A DNA stretch of 64,000 nt from Polaribacter sp. NJDZ03 (GCF_019263805.1 NZ_CP079195.1:3893001-3957000), one strand, 5' to 3'; shown: positions 27,869 to 38,705, numbered from the stretch's first letter. The notes: generated by a model from the letters alone, not told the origin. A program made the numbers and translations.

Positions 27869-28405
27869 CTACAAAAAAAACAAAGTAAATCGCTGTTTAG
27901 TAGTGGTTTATTGTTAATTTTTAATGATATTACGGCAAAAGATGTAGGTGGTGAAATGGTTTCAATGAAAAAAATGTCGCCTACACTTAGGCTAATAGAA
28001 TTTATAAAATTACTTCATGAATTATCTTTAGAAAAATATGAAGTACTAAGTTTAGTAGCACGTTTTAATGTGAATTCTTTGGTTTCAGATAGAATTAAAA
28101 ATATTATCGATTTTGTGGATAAAAACTATCAAAACAAAATTGATGCTGCGCAATTAGGTGATTTAGTTTTTATGACTTCAGTTTCTTTTTCTAAGTTTTT
28201 TAAAAAGACATTTAATAAAACGTTTACTGCCTATTTAAATGAATATAGAGTTAGTAAAGCTTGTGAATTATTAAAAGAATCTGAAACCTCGGTAGAACAA
28301 ATAGCTTTTGAAACAGGTTATCCAAATCTTTCTTTTTTCCATATAAAATTCAAGCTATTTACAAATAAAACGCCTGCTCAGTATAGAGCAACATTCTTCA
28401 AATAA
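27869..28405 (+). pseudogene. 5'-truncated AraC-family regulator
   Basis: An open frame begins after a stop at 27866 and holds about 178 codons. The C-terminal 100 residues are a full AraC/XylS DNA-binding domain (DRIKNIIDFVDKNYQNK, MTSVSFSKFFKKTFNKTF, IAFETGYPNLSFFHIKF, TPAQYR). The N-terminal cupin sensor domain expected in this subfamily is missing, with only its last helices left. No ATG precedes the conserved part; the first usable starts are TTG 27911 or ATG 27956. The truncation abuts the damaged 5' end of the divergent lactonase, which suggests one deletion removed both gene fronts. A short DNA-binding-only protein could still be made. Confidence 0.7.
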
Positions 28406-28709
28406 TAAGATTATATTCTTTATAGTGTTCTAAAAATAACCACTTTTTTTATTTAGTATATATTATCTAATATATTTTTATTTCGTTAGGATTCCTATTC
28501 TGAGATTAATTGAAAATTCTTTAAGCATTTTATAAAGTAGATGAATAATGCAAAATCATTTAAAATTAGACTTGTCAAGTTTTTATCAAGAAGTAATACT
28601 GATGACCTATAATGATAATACATCGTTTTTAATTAAATTTAAACATGAGGATAAAAAAATAATGTGTACCTTTTTTGAGAGGGCAAAATAATACAACTAA
28701 TTAAAAAAG
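28406..28709. other. Intergenic region with one operator-like site
   Basis: About 300 bp between the AraC remnant and the lipoprotein gene at 28710. It contains the ACTTGAC-type repeat at 28574-28591. A 47-codon frame at 28548-28691 overlaps that site and is probably not a gene. Confidence 0.4.
28574..28591. promoter_or_regulatory. Operator-like 11-bp direct repeat
   Basis: GTCAAGT at 28574-28580 and ATCAAGA at 28585-28591 are 11 bp apart, about 120 bp upstream of the lipoprotein gene at 28710. Confidence 0.5.
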
Positions 28710-29909
28710 ATGGATATTTTACAAAGTGGTAAAAATACTGTGAGGGTTTTATTATTTATTTTATTGATGATATTAGTTATGAATTGTAAAGAAAATATTA
28801 AAGAAAGAAATTTTGGAGAAGCGTTAGAAAAATTACAAACTATTGAAGGTTTGGAAGTTTTACAATCTGGAGAATCTATGATTGCTGTTTCTGGTAAATA
28901 CCAAGGAAGAATATTTACAAGTTCTTCTAATGGTTTAGAAGGTAAAAGTTATGGTTGGATTAATTGGGATTTGATTACTGATAAAAAAGACCAAATAACA
29001 ATGGCAAGATTGGGTGGTGAAAGTAGAGTTTGGTTTGGCCCTGAATATGGTAAATTTGCTACTTTCTTTGAGCAGAATAAAAGGCAAGAAGGAGAGGATA
29101 TAAAAGTGCAAGAAGATTTAAATTCTAAGCAATTTAAAAAAGTAAGTAGTTCTAAAAAATCGATAACATATCAAGCTGATTTACAGATTGTAAATGCTAA
29201 CAATTATCTATTTAAAATAAATACAAAACGAAAAATTTCTATTCTAGATAGAAAAACAATTAATACTGATTTAAAAATATCTTCGGATATTGATATTTCT
29301 GTAGTAGGTTTTAGTGCAGAAACTTGGTTGAAAAATATCGATTCCATTCAATGGACTAAAGACAAAGGGCTTTTATCTATTTGGGAAATAGGAAGTATAT
29401 TAACATCTGTAGATACCAAAGTTATTATTCCTTTAGAAAAACCTTTAGATAGTTTAAAAACATATTTCGGCACTAAAGAAAAAACTAGATATCGAATAAA
29501 AAATAATACACTTTTTTACAAGAGTGATGCTCAATTATTAGGGAAAATAGGAATTCCACCAGAAAATACTAAGAATATTATGGGAAGTTATTCTCGTAAA
29601 AACAATTTGCTAACCATTGTTACTTTCAATTTTAAAAATGATGGTGATTACTTAAATTGTTTTCCAAAAAACACTGCTCCTTACGATGGAGATGTAATTA
29701 ATATTTTTAATGGCGAAGTAAATAAATCTTTGGGCTACAATTGGCCATTTTATGAGTTTGAATCTTTATCATCATCCAAAGAATTAAAACCACAAGAAGA
29801 AATATATCATAAACAAACTACTTATCATATAGAAGCAGATTTTGTTGAGTTAAATTTAATTTCAAAAAAACTATTAGGTATTGACCTAAATGAAATTCCT
29901 GTTTTTTAA
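28710..29909 (+). CDS. Lipoprotein of DUF6786-like family, unknown function
   Basis: A 399-residue lipoprotein (cysteine 26 in LVMNCKEN). The body is predominantly beta, with motifs AVSGKYQGRIFTSS, INWDLI and FGPEYGKFATFF. From memory it fits the DUF6786 group of proteins often found in carbohydrate-utilisation loci, with a fold like a mutarotase-type beta-sandwich; I could not verify this. No catalytic residues can be assigned. It has its own operator-like site and is followed by a second lipoprotein gene on the same strand. Confidence 0.6.
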   Translation: MDILQSGKNTVRVLLFILLMILVMNCKENIKERNFGEALEKLQTIEGLEVLQSGESMIAVSGKYQGRIFTSSSNGLEGKSYGWINWDLITDKKDQITMARLGGESRVWFGPEYGKFATFFEQNKRQEGEDIKVQEDLNSKQFKKVSSSKKSITYQADLQIVNANNYLFKINTKRKISILDRKTINTDLKISSDIDISVVGFSAETWLKNIDSIQWTKDKGLLSIWEIGSILTSVDTKVIIPLEKPLDSLKTYFGTKEKTRYRIKNNTLFYKSDAQLLGKIGIPPENTKNIMGSYSRKNNLLTIVTFNFKNDGDYLNCFPKNTAPYDGDVINIFNGEVNKSLGYNWPFYEFESLSSSKELKPQEEIYHKQTTYHIEADFVELNLISKKLLGIDLNEIPVF

Positions 29910-29949
29910 TAATGAAATAATCTTTTAATTACTAACGTTTTATGTTTTG

Positions 29950-29967
29950 TTCAAGTTTTTGTCAAGT
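29950..29967. promoter_or_regulatory. Operator-like 11-bp direct repeat
   Basis: TTCAAGT at 29950-29956 and GTCAAGT at 29961-29967 are spaced 11 bp, about 58 bp upstream of ATG 30025. A TTG in the same frame lies within this site at 29947, which argues against that TTG as the start. Confidence 0.5.
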
Positions 29968-30024
29968 TGTAAATCAATCATTTTTTTTAATAAATTGATA
30001 CATTTATTACTTAAAAGCAACATT

Positions 30025-32880
30025 ATGAAAAATTTAATATTACTAGTTTTATTTGTATTTACGTTTAGTGTTATTACTTCTTGTAAAAACAATAACATTC
30101 TTTTAAATTCAATAGAAGTCTCTACTGATAATCCAGAAATTCTAAATTATAAAGTTGAAGGAAACTTAACAAAAAAAATCATTCTTACTATTAATAATCC
30201 ATCAGCATATGCAAGTTTAAGTGTTTTTGTAAATGATGAGCTTTTAATGGATGACTTTAATATACCAAAGAAAGGAATTCAGAATTTAACGAGTGTAATT
30301 CGTTTTCCTAAAATTGGTGATGTAAAAATTCGTTTTCAAGCTTTAGATGAAAATTTAACGATAAGCAGTCTGTATTTTGAAGAGGTGTCAGCATTAGAAA
30401 TTCCTGTTTTTAAAGATATTTCTGTACAAGCAGGATTAGATAAAGTGAGTTCATTAAAATATGGAGGACCATCAATAGCAGATATAGATAATGATGGAGA
30501 TTATGATTTTATTGCAAACAACCATAATGCAGAAACGAGTAAGATATATTGGAATAATGGAGATGGTACAGTAACAAAACATAACAAAGACCTTGCAAGA
30601 TGGTTTAAACATGATTTGCATGGTACTTCTCTTGGGGATTATGACAATGATGGCGATTTAGATCTTGTTTTAGAAGAAGGAGGTGGTAATGGAGCTATTC
30701 CTACTAGGCTTAATTTCTACCTTAATGAAAATAATAAATTTATTATGTACACTGGTGATGTAGGTGTAGAAAAAGGAGGTAGAGGGCGCAGTACTAGATG
30801 GATAGACGCAGATTTAGATGGGGATCTTGATTTATTAATCATTAACGAGTCGAGTTTGAAATTTGATAAACCACAACATTTTTTTTATGAAAATAACGGA
30901 GATAGAACTTTTAAATATAGATCTGTAAAAGGACTCGAAGATGTTGACGAATCACGAGTTTTGGTAACCGATTTTAATAACGATAATATTGACGATATTA
31001 TTTTTTACGGCCCTTTAACGTTGTGGAAAGGAAATGGAGATTTTACATTTACAGATGTATCAGCGTTAATTCCAGACGAAGTTCGTTCTTCAAAACAAAT
31101 CATGGCTGTTACGGACATTGATATTGATAATGACGGAGATTTAGATTTGTATTTGGCTCAAGGAATGATCTTTGAACATGGAAAAGGAGAAACTCCTTCC
31201 GTAGATTTTAATCCTATTACAAAAGAATTAGCCATAAAAACTAGAGGTTATAAAGGTGATGATGTTTTTAGTTTTACAGCTGAAAACAAAATTAAATTAC
31301 ATAAATATTATTACTTGGCGCAAGGAGCTATTTTAGGTAAAGATTATCCTATTTTTTTAGGGGAAAATAAGGTCTCAAAAATTGTAAATTCTGGTGATGA
31401 GTTAGAAATTAGCCCAGAAGAAGCAAAAGGATGGGCAGATGATATTTCTAAAAATGGATTCTATATCGGTTATTTAGGAAACAATGAATGGAAGGCAACT
31501 TTGGTTCGTGATGGTAATTTCTTTTGGCAATACAGATTTAGTCTTTCTGGTGTAACAAGTGTTACTCCAGATTTTATTCCGCAAAACAGAAATAATGCCG
31601 ATGTTTTATTAAGAAACGATGGAGATAAATTTACAGATGTTTCTAAAGCTTGGAATATTCCTAAAGGAGGAAACGCTTTAGGTGTTACAACTGGAGATTT
31701 TAATAATGACAGTCATCAAGATTTATTTGTGTATCGTTGGGGTAGAGTAGGAGCAAGAATTTCTGATTATATGTTATTAAATACAGGTAATAATTCTTTT
31801 GAAACAACAACAATGCATGGAGCAAATGATGTTGGTGGACCAGGGAATGGAGATATGGGGCAAGCTTTTGATTTTGATTTAGATGGGCAATTAGATTTAT
31901 TAAATGGTAGTGAAAACGGAGAATGGTATTTGTACAATAATCAAACAAAGTCAGACAACAAGCATGTAACTATTAAAGTAGGTTATTCTCCAAAATCTAA
32001 TGTGGATCCTATTTCTGCAGAAGTTATTGTAAAAACAGCTGATAATGAATATAGAAAAAGAGTTGGTTCTGCAGGAGAAATATTTTCCCAAAGTTTAATG
32101 AACATTGTACATTTTGGATTGGGAAATGAATCTGAAATAAAAAGTATTAAAGTTAGATGGAGAAATGGAGAAACTGTAGCGTTTAAAAACAAAGAAGCGA
32201 ACAATATTTACAATACTGATTATGTAAATATTGATTCTAATAAAAACTCACCAGTTACTTCAATCTCTTTTAAAACAGAAAAAATAGAATTATATAAAGG
32301 GAAAAATAAAACTCTAGACGTAAGCGTTTTACCAAAAAATAAGACCAATTCTGAAATTATTTGGACATCTAGTAATACAAATATTCTTACTGTTGATAAA
32401 AATGGTAATGCAAACCCAATTAAACCAGGAAAAGCAATTGTAAAAGCATCTTCAAAAGACAATTCTATTTCATCAGAAATTAAAGTTACGGTTGCTCCTT
32501 ATACTGCACCTTATGTTAAAATACTAAACAAGGAAAAGTATGGGAATCACCAGATAAAAGTGAGTGATAATTTAAAAGTGACTGTTAAATATCATGCAGG
32601 ATCTGGAAACAAAGTGATTTCGGCAGATGAAGGCGGAATTCGTTTTTGGTTACGTCATTTTAAAAGTAAATGGATACCTGTAAAAGATGTGGTTCTTGTA
32701 AATAAAGAAGCGTTAAAAACAACAAGTGGAACAGCAAATATGACTTTTTCATTGAAAGATTATATTCCGTCTAACCAATTACAAGAAAACCATTTTTATC
32801 AACTTAGAGTCACTTTTACTTCTAGCGATGGAGATATGTATGAAGATGAAATTCTTCCTTTAGAAATAGTTTCTAAGTAA
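30025..32880 (+). CDS. FG-GAP/VCBS lipoprotein with ASPIC and Big_2 domains
   Basis: A 951-residue lipoprotein. I choose ATG 30025 because MKNLILLVLFVFTFSVITSC is a clean lipoprotein signal and the longer frame starts inside an operator-like repeat. It has an N-terminal beta domain (about 20-120), FG-GAP repeats with DIDNDGDYDF/DYDNDGDLDL calcium motifs, an ASPIC/UnbV-like segment (about 660-730), a bacterial Ig-like group 2 domain (about 740-830) and a C-terminal beta domain. The FG-GAP portion is clearly paralogous to the protein at 38711. Likely surface-anchored; molecular role unknown. Confidence 0.85.
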   Translation: MKNLILLVLFVFTFSVITSCKNNNILLNSIEVSTDNPEILNYKVEGNLTKKIILTINNPSAYASLSVFVNDELLMDDFNIPKKGIQNLTSVIRFPKIGDVKIRFQALDENLTISSLYFEEVSALEIPVFKDISVQAGLDKVSSLKYGGPSIADIDNDGDYDFIANNHNAETSKIYWNNGDGTVTKHNKDLARWFKHDLHGTSLGDYDNDGDLDLVLEEGGGNGAIPTRLNFYLNENNKFIMYTGDVGVEKGGRGRSTRWIDADLDGDLDLLIINESSLKFDKPQHFFYENNGDRTFKYRSVKGLEDVDESRVLVTDFNNDNIDDIIFYGPLTLWKGNGDFTFTDVSALIPDEVRSSKQIMAVTDIDIDNDGDLDLYLAQGMIFEHGKGETPSVDFNPITKELAIKTRGYKGDDVFSFTAENKIKLHKYYYLAQGAILGKDYPIFLGENKVSKIVNSGDELEISPEEAKGWADDISKNGFYIGYLGNNEWKATLVRDGNFFWQYRFSLSGVTSVTPDFIPQNRNNADVLLRNDGDKFTDVSKAWNIPKGGNALGVTTGDFNNDSHQDLFVYRWGRVGARISDYMLLNTGNNSFETTTMHGANDVGGPGNGDMGQAFDFDLDGQLDLLNGSENGEWYLYNNQTKSDNKHVTIKVGYSPKSNVDPISAEVIVKTADNEYRKRVGSAGEIFSQSLMNIVHFGLGNESEIKSIKVRWRNGETVAFKNKEANNIYNTDYVNIDSNKNSPVTSISFKTEKIELYKGKNKTLDVSVLPKNKTNSEIIWTSSNTNILTVDKNGNANPIKPGKAIVKASSKDNSISSEIKVTVAPYTAPYVKILNKEKYGNHQIKVSDNLKVTVKYHAGSGNKVISADEGGIRFWLRHFKSKWIPVKDVVLVNKEALKTTSGTANMTFSLKDYIPSNQLQENHFYQLRVTFTSSDGDMYEDEILPLEIVSK

Positions 32881-32884
32881 TAAA

Positions 32885-32925
32885 AAAAAGTAAACCTCTC
32901 TTATTTATAGAGAGGTTTACTTTTT
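32885..32925. terminator. Bidirectional terminator between convergent genes
   Basis: A perfect 16-bp stem (32885-32900 with 32910-32925), starting in A5 and ending in T5, lies between the convergent FG-GAP and CoA-transferase genes. Confidence 0.88.
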
Positions 32926-32952
32926 CGAATAAATAAAATAATGTCTGTAATT

Positions 32953-34095
32953 TTAGGCTAAAAATTCTTGAGATATTTTATCTGTATGTTCACCTAAACT
33001 TGGAGATCCTAGGGTTGATGTAAAATACTCACCATCAATCTTTATTGGACACCTTGTTGTCTTATACTCATATCCATCACCCATTCTTACATTCTGAATC
33101 ATGTCTAAAGATTTAAATCCATCTTGATTAAAAAGTGTTTCCCAATCCATAACATTAGCACACCAAATGTCTGCTGGCTCTAAAATTGAAAGCCAATGTT
33201 CTGTAGTATTGGTGTTTAATTTGTTGGCTAAAATCGTTTTTATTTCATCACGTTTTGTAAACCAACTTGCTGGTTCTGGATACTCGGCTAATTCATTGCA
33301 ACCAATTAATTCTCCAATAAAAGGAATAGAGCCCATTGCTAAAGCGAAATAGCCGTTTTGTGTTTTATAAACACCATAAGGAGCGCCTAAATAAGCATGT
33401 GCACTATTACTCTTTGGACGAACAGTTGGTTCTCCTCCATCATGATAAAACGTGGTAATAGATTCAAATTGAAAATCTATAATAGATTCTAACATGCTTA
33501 CAGAAATTTTTGTACCGATACCTGTTTTGCCTTTTTTAATTAAAGCAGCCAAAATACCTTGTACTAAATGAGAGCCAGATAAAATATCTGCAATAGCAAT
33601 TCCTACAGGTGTAGGGCCACTTCCATCATTCCCATTTAACCAGGTTAAACCAGATAATGATTGCACAAGTAAATCTTGTCCGGGTTTAGATTTCCAAGGA
33701 CCTTCATCTCCATAACCTGAAATATTTCCATAAACAATTTTTGGATTTATTTTTTTAATAGTTTCATAATCAAAACCCAAACGTTCTACAACACCAGGTC
33801 TAAAATTATGAACTAAAACATCTGCTTTTGCAATCAATTTTAAAACACGTTGTTTATCTACTTCGTTTTTTAAATCTGCTTCAAAACTTTCTTTATTTCT
33901 ATTAACAGCTATAAATAAAGGAGATTCATTATTCATCTTTAGATTAGAAACATGTAATTGACGACTAATGTCTCCAGTTTTAGGGCGCTCTACTTTAATA
34001 ACTCTTGCTCCCAAATCTGCTAAACGTAAAGTAGCAGAAGGTGCAGATAAAAACTGACTTAAATCTATAACTAATATATCTTCTAATGGTTTCAT
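32953..34095 (-). CDS. Family III CoA-transferase (CaiB/BaiF), copy 1
   Basis: A 380-residue CoA-transferase that moves CoA between carboxylic acids. Family signatures are [14 protein letters not shown] near residue 30, [12 protein letters not shown] near 97, and catalytic Asp141 in [13 protein letters not shown]. It is the last gene of the minus-strand operon, 5 bp after a paralogous CoA-transferase. The acid substrate cannot be read from sequence. A tandem pair may form a heteromer or serve two acids. Confidence 0.88.
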   Translation of the reverse strand: MKPLEDILVIDLSQFLSAPSATLRLADLGARVIKVERPKTGDISRQLHVSNLKMNNESPLFIAVNRNKESFEADLKNEVDKQRVLKLIAKADVLVHNFRPGVVERLGFDYETIKKINPKIVYGNISGYGDEGPWKSKPGQDLLVQSLSGLTWLNGNDGSGPTPVGIAIADILSGSHLVQGILAALIKKGKTGIGTKISVSMLESIIDFQFESITTFYHDGGEPTVRPKSNSAHAYLGAPYGVYKTQNGYFALAMGSIPFIGELIGCNELAEYPEPASWFTKRDEIKTILANKLNTNTTEHWLSILEPADIWCANVMDWETLFNQDGFKSLDMIQNVRMGDGYEYKTTRCPIKIDGEYFTSTLGSPSLGEHTDKISQEFLA

Positions 34096-34100
34096 CCTAT

Positions 34101-35246
34101 TTATAGATTAAATTCTTTAATAATTGCTTCTGTATTTTGTCCAACTCTTGGTGCTGCTTTTTTATTAAAAAGCCTTTCATCATTTAATCTTATTGGGCAG
34201 CGTGTTGTGTGTATTTCTTCGCCAGAAATTAATGGTAATTTTTGATCCATTTTTAAAACATCATATGCTTCATGGTTCAATAATTTTTTATAATCAAAAA
34301 CATCAGAACACCAAATTCCTTTAGGTTCTAAAATATCTAACCAATCTTGTGTGTTTTTTTCGATTAAAAAAGCACGAAGAACATCCATTATTTCATCTCG
34401 TTTTTCATACCAAGAATTGGGGTCAGAATAAGATGCTAATTGTGAAATGTTAAGAATGTTAGCTAAATTTGTTAAAGAGCCCATTGCTAAAGATAAATAA
34501 CCATCTTTTGTTTGATAAACGCCATAAGGAGCGCCTAAATATGCATGTGCATTTCCTTGTTTAGCTCTATTTGGTTTTTGATTATTATCACTTAAATAGC
34601 CGGTAATAACTTCAAATTGAAGGTCTAGTGTAGATTCTAATAAACTCACTTCAACCAAAGCCCCTTTATTCGTTTTGATACGTTTTAAAAGACTTGATAA
34701 AATTCCATGAGCCAAATGTGTTCCCGTAATTAAATCGGAAACAGCAGCACCAACAGGAGTTGGATTATCATCTTTATCTCCTGTTAACTTTGCAAAACCA
34801 GACATCGCCTGAATTAATAAATCTTGACCTGGTTTTTTAACCCATTCACCTTCTGTACCATAACCAGTAACAGATGCATACACTAATTTTGAGTTTATAT
34901 TCTGAACCGTTTTATAATCTAAGCCAATTTTCTCCATAACTCCTGGACGGAAATTATGTGTCATAACATCAGCTTGTTCTATTAATTTTTTAACACGATC
35001 TAAATCATCTGCATCTTTTAAATTGGCAGTATAAGATTCTTTATTTCTATTTACGGTATGAAATACCAAACTACTGCCATCTAAAAATAAGTTTTTTAAA
35101 GCAATACCTCTTCCTGCTTCACCAGAACCAGGTCTTTCAATTTTGATAACTCTTGCACCTAAATCAGCTAATCTTAATCCTGCAGATGGTCCAGCCATAA
35201 ATTGAGAGAATTCTAATACCAAAATGCCTTCTAAAGGTAATTTCAT
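34101..35246 (-). CDS. Family III CoA-transferase (CaiB/BaiF), copy 2
   Basis: A 381-residue paralogue of the downstream CoA-transferase. It has [20 protein letters not shown] near residue 28, [12 protein letters not shown] and catalytic Asp142 in [12 protein letters not shown]. It begins 2 bp after the solute-binding-like gene. Both copies keep the catalytic aspartate, so neither is an obvious degenerate subunit. CoA-transferases are unusual in a polysaccharide locus; their neighbours (aldehyde dehydrogenase, enoyl-CoA hydratase) suggest oxidation of an aldehyde to an acid that is then processed as a CoA thioester. Confidence 0.88.
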   Translation of the reverse strand: MKLPLEGILVLEFSQFMAGPSAGLRLADLGARVIKIERPGSGEAGRGIALKNLFLDGSSLVFHTVNRNKESYTANLKDADDLDRVKKLIEQADVMTHNFRPGVMEKIGLDYKTVQNINSKLVYASVTGYGTEGEWVKKPGQDLLIQAMSGFAKLTGDKDDNPTPVGAAVSDLITGTHLAHGILSSLLKRIKTNKGALVEVSLLESTLDLQFEVITGYLSDNNQKPNRAKQGNAHAYLGAPYGVYQTKDGYLSLAMGSLTNLANILNISQLASYSDPNSWYEKRDEIMDVLRAFLIEKNTQDWLDILEPKGIWCSDVFDYKKLLNHEAYDVLKMDQKLPLISGEEIHTTRCPIRLNDERLFNKKAAPRVGQNTEAIIKEFNL

Positions 35247-35248
35247 AG

Positions 35249-36388
35249 TTATTCTTTTAATGATTTTAAATACAACTCATTTAAATCTTTTAATAGCTGT
35301 TGTTCATCTCCTCCATTCATCATATACTCTCTAATTGGCGCACCAGCTCTATCTTGAAAATACATATGACCATGATATCTTGGGCGTAAAAAAGCTCTAT
35401 CTAACGCTGGTAAAGTATCTTTAAAGAAATTATCTGTTAAATCATTTGCACGCTTATCTAACCAAGCTTGTCTATGTCCTGGTTGACCTCCGTTATCAAA
35501 AAACACACCTTTTTGAGTTGCTTCTGAACCTACATATTCTACAAATTTACCAGCAATTTCTTGATGCTCAGTATTTGCAGAAATAGCTAATCCAGTACCT
35601 CCTAAAGTTGTTATTAATTTTTGATTATCAATTGCAACCATATCATGAAACTTTAAATGCTTTCTAGCATAGCCTTCACGAGAATAATTGGTGTAACCAT
35701 AAGCGAAAGGACTATAAATATAATCGTCCGTTAAAGTCATTGCTTCATATACTTTAATAGGATTCCAATCATAATTTTCCTTTTTGATATTTTTACCAAG
35801 AGCTCTTAATATTTGAAGTGCTTTTATTCCAGTTTTTTCTGAAATAACTTCTTTATCAGAAGTACAAACATCTTCACCAAGTGTAGAGCAAATCATATAG
35901 AAACTCATTAAAGTATCTTGTGGGATTCCTGGAATTGCAACCATTCCTGTTTTTGACAATTCTATTAAATCATCAAAAGTTTCTGGGAATTTTAAATTTA
36001 ATTTCTCGAACAAATCTGGTCTGCTCGCTGCAACAGGTGTAGCAGCATCAATAGCTAAAGCCCATTGTTTTCCTTTTATAGAATAACTTTCATGAGATTT
36101 ACCAACAGTGTTTACTGCTAGGTCTTTTAAGTATTCATCTGATAAAAATTTATTTAATGGTAAAATTACTTCTGTTCTAGCAGCAAAGCCAGTCCAAGGA
36201 TGGTCAATAATTAAAAAATCGTAGCGTTTTGCTAATTCATTAATTGGTTCATCTGCAAATGCTTGCAATGATCTTTTCTCCCAAACGATTTCAACATCTG
36301 GGTTTAATTCTGTAAAACGTTGGGCAGCGGCTACAATTGATGTAAATCCTCTACTGTGATTCCAAGTTATTCCTTTTAATTGTTTCAT
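35249..36388 (-). CDS. Solute-binding-protein-like, no signal peptide, no permease
   Basis: A 379-residue protein with the fold pattern of family 1 extracellular solute-binding proteins (FTELNPDVEIVWEKRS, FPETFDDLIEL, GGTGLAISANTEHQEIAGKF). It starts directly at MKQLKGITWNHSRGF with no hydrophobic leader and no lipobox. No ABC permease or ATPase gene is in the window. Embedded in an operon of cytoplasmic CoA-linked enzymes, it may work inside the cell as a ligand-binding or enzymatic protein. I recall similar signal-less homologues next to CoA-transferases in alphaproteobacteria, but cannot check this. A missed upstream start is unlikely because the codons before Met 36388 give no leader. Confidence 0.75.
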   Translation of the reverse strand: MKQLKGITWNHSRGFTSIVAAAQRFTELNPDVEIVWEKRSLQAFADEPINELAKRYDFLIIDHPWTGFAARTEVILPLNKFLSDEYLKDLAVNTVGKSHESYSIKGKQWALAIDAATPVAASRPDLFEKLNLKFPETFDDLIELSKTGMVAIPGIPQDTLMSFYMICSTLGEDVCTSDKEVISEKTGIKALQILRALGKNIKKENYDWNPIKVYEAMTLTDDYIYSPFAYGYTNYSREGYARKHLKFHDMVAIDNQKLITTLGGTGLAISANTEHQEIAGKFVEYVGSEATQKGVFFDNGGQPGHRQAWLDKRANDLTDNFFKDTLPALDRAFLRPRYHGHMYFQDRAGAPIREYMMNGGDEQQLLKDLNELYLKSLKE

Positions 36389-36477
36389 GTACTAATATTA
36401 TTTGTTTTTATGGGTTACATGTGGCTTCCATTGAGTCATTTCCTATTGATTGACGTTAGTTATGGAAGGTTTATAAT

Positions 36478-37923
36478 TTATTCGTAACTCATGTAAATTG
36501 TTCGTTTCTGTAAATACTGTTCGATACCGTAAACTCCATCTTCACCACCAATACCAGCTTTTTTATGACCAGAATGATGCCCTTGAATGTAGCCTACAAT
36601 TTGTTTGTTAATAAAAATGGTTCCTATTTCAAACTCTTGAATAGATCGCATTATTAATTTATGATTTTCTGTATATAAATAAGCAGATAAACTATCATCT
36701 CGTTTATTTAATAATTCTTTAGCGTGTTCAAAACCTTTAATTTTAACAATTGGTAAAACCGGTCCAAACATTTCTTCTTGCACGGTTGCATCACCTGGTT
36801 TTACATTTGTTAAAATGGTTGGTTCATACCAATTTCCTTTTTCAAATTCTTTACCTTCTGGTCTTTTACCACCTAAAACTAATTCTGCTCCTTGTGCTAT
36901 GTTTTTTTGAACAACTTCATCGATTCTTTTTAAGGCAGCAGCGCTTAAACTTGGTCCCATGTTTACATCTGTCATTGGGTTACCTACTGTAATTTTTTGA
37001 ACTCTTTTTATTAATTTTTCTGTAAACTCGTCTGCAATTTTTTCATCAACAAAAACCATTTCATTACAAATACATACTTGTCCGCAATTTGCATAACGAG
37101 ATATAGCAGCAGCTTCAACAGCTTTGTCAATATCAGCATCTTCTAAAACTATAAAAGGCGCTTTTCCACCTAATTCTAATACTAATCCTGCCACGTTTTG
37201 CGAAGCACCTTTGTAAATAGCTTGTCCTGCTCTTGTGCTTCCAGTCATAGAAATTAACCTCGTAATTGGATTTTCTACTAATGCAGCACCAACAGTATGT
37301 CCATGACCAACAACCATACTAATAACTCCTTTTGGTAAGCCAACTTCATCAATTATTTTACAAAATTCAGATGCAGTTATTGGTGTTAATTCTGATGGTT
37401 TTATAACCATTGTATTTCCTGTAATTAAAGCAGGACCAATTTTACGTCCAATTAAAGCCAAAGGATAATTAAAAGCCATTAAACCTACCGTAACTCCATA
37501 AGGAACTTTGTGTATAGTAAGTTGTTCGTTAGGTTGGTCTGAAGGAAAAATAGCACCTTGTATACGTCTTCCTGCTTCAGCAGAATACGTCATATATCTT
37601 ATAGTATCATCAACTTCGTAACGAGCTTCTACAAGAGTTTTTCCTTGTTCCATTACCAGTAACTTGGCAAAATGCTCTTTTCTTTCTTCTAACTTCTCTG
37701 CAATTTTATACAAATAATTTGCACGCTCTTGAGTTGGTAACATTTGCCAAGCAAATTGCGCTTTATCAGCAGCTTCTAATGCTTGTTGTACTTCGTCTAA
37801 ACTACTCGAGTAAATTTCAGCAAATACTTCTCCATTTGCTGGGTTTTCTACATCAATCTTTTCTCCTGAACTTTTTTCAATCCACTCTCCGTTAATGTAA
37901 CATCTGTATACTGTTGTTTCCAT
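36478..37923 (-). CDS. NAD(P)-dependent aldehyde dehydrogenase
   Basis: A 481-residue aldehyde dehydrogenase with Asn152 (FNYPLA) for the oxyanion hole, general base Glu250 (LELGGK) and catalytic Cys284 (CGQVC). It is closest in pattern to lactaldehyde/succinate-semialdehyde dehydrogenases. Known 3,6-anhydro-L-galactose dehydrogenases belong to the same broad group, and no other aldehyde dehydrogenase is in the window. It may therefore supply the first oxidation of anhydrogalactose to the acid used by the cycloisomerase at 3848. Alternatively it serves the CoA-linked genes of its own operon. Confidence 0.88.
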   Translation of the reverse strand: METTVYRCYINGEWIEKSSGEKIDVENPANGEVFAEIYSSSLDEVQQALEAADKAQFAWQMLPTQERANYLYKIAEKLEERKEHFAKLLVMEQGKTLVEARYEVDDTIRYMTYSAEAGRRIQGAIFPSDQPNEQLTIHKVPYGVTVGLMAFNYPLALIGRKIGPALITGNTMVIKPSELTPITASEFCKIIDEVGLPKGVISMVVGHGHTVGAALVENPITRLISMTGSTRAGQAIYKGASQNVAGLVLELGGKAPFIVLEDADIDKAVEAAAISRYANCGQVCICNEMVFVDEKIADEFTEKLIKRVQKITVGNPMTDVNMGPSLSAAALKRIDEVVQKNIAQGAELVLGGKRPEGKEFEKGNWYEPTILTNVKPGDATVQEEMFGPVLPIVKIKGFEHAKELLNKRDDSLSAYLYTENHKLIMRSIQEFEIGTIFINKQIVGYIQGHHSGHKKAGIGGEDGVYGIEQYLQKRTIYMSYE

Positions 37924-37934
37924 AAATACTATTT

Positions 37935-38705
37935 TTAGTTAAAGATTGCTTTTCTTTTTTCTACGAAGGCTTTTAATCCTTCTTGTGCATCTGGAGTATC
38001 ATACAATCCATCTGCTAATTGTGTCTCTAATTTTAATCCTTCTTCAAGAGAGAGCTCTATTCCTTTATGAACAGATTCTTTAATGGCTATCATTGCCAAT
38101 AATGGTCCTTTTGCTAATTTTTCTAAATAAGATTTAGATTGCTCTTTAAAATTTTCTTTAGCATATAATTGATTTACCAATCCAATATCAAAAGCTTGTT
38201 TTGCTATGATTGGTTCTCCTGAAATTAAAATTTCTAAAGCTTTACTTTGGTTTACAATTCTGATTAATCTTTGAGTTCCACCATTTCCTGGCATCAATCC
38301 TAAATTGATTTCTGGTAACCCTATTAAATATTGACCATCACTTGCCAAACGAATATCGCAAGCTAATGCCAGTTCTAAACCACCACCTAAAGTATGACCA
38401 TCTAATAAAGCAACTACTATTTTAGGGCTTTTAGAAATTTTGTAGGCTACCAAGTTGGCTTGTATAACCATCTTTTTGTTTTCAGCAACAGAATTTTGTT
38501 GAAAAACCTTTACATCTGCTCCTGCACAAAAGAACTTTTCTAATTCGCTTTTTATGGCTATTATTTTTACATTGTTATTACGATTTGCTTCATCAATAAT
38601 TTCTGATAAAGAGGTCATAAAATCAAGGTCGTAACTGTTGGCTTTTGGTTTGTTAATAACGATATAGCCAACTTTGTTTTCTATTTCTAGTCTAATTTGT
38701 TTCAT
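37935..38705 (-). CDS. Enoyl-CoA hydratase/isomerase (crotonase) family
   Basis: A 256-residue crotonase-fold enzyme acting on a CoA thioester. Oxyanion motifs are FFCAGADV and [10 protein letters not shown]. The two glutamates of hydratases are present (Glu111 in [10 protein letters not shown], Glu132 in [11 protein letters not shown]). I start it at ATG 38705, where [20 protein letters not shown] matches family N-termini; a longer frame would overlap the preceding FG-GAP gene. It is 5 bp from the upstream gene and 11 bp from the aldehyde dehydrogenase. Both glutamates suggest hydratase rather than simple isomerase activity. Confidence 0.87.
   Translation of the reverse strand: MKQIRLEIENKVGYIVINKPKANSYDLDFMTSLSEIIDEANRNNNVKIIAIKSELEKFFCAGADVKVFQQNSVAENKKMVIQANLVAYKISKSPKIVVALLDGHTLGGGLELALACDIRLASDGQYLIGLPEINLGLMPGNGGTQRLIRIVNQSKALEILISGEPIIAKQAFDIGLVNQLYAKENFKEQSKSYLEKLAKGPLLAMIAIKESVHKGIELSLEEGLKLETQLADGLYDTPDAQEGLKAFVEKRKAIFN

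Noticed and set aside
28548..28691. 47-codon frame between the AraC remnant and the lipoprotein
   Set aside because: It contains the operator-like repeat and shows no conserved pattern; judged to be intergenic DNA.
29947..30024. Upstream TTG start for the FG-GAP gene at 30025
   Set aside because: It begins inside an operator-like repeat and would place 26 residues before a clean lipoprotein signal.
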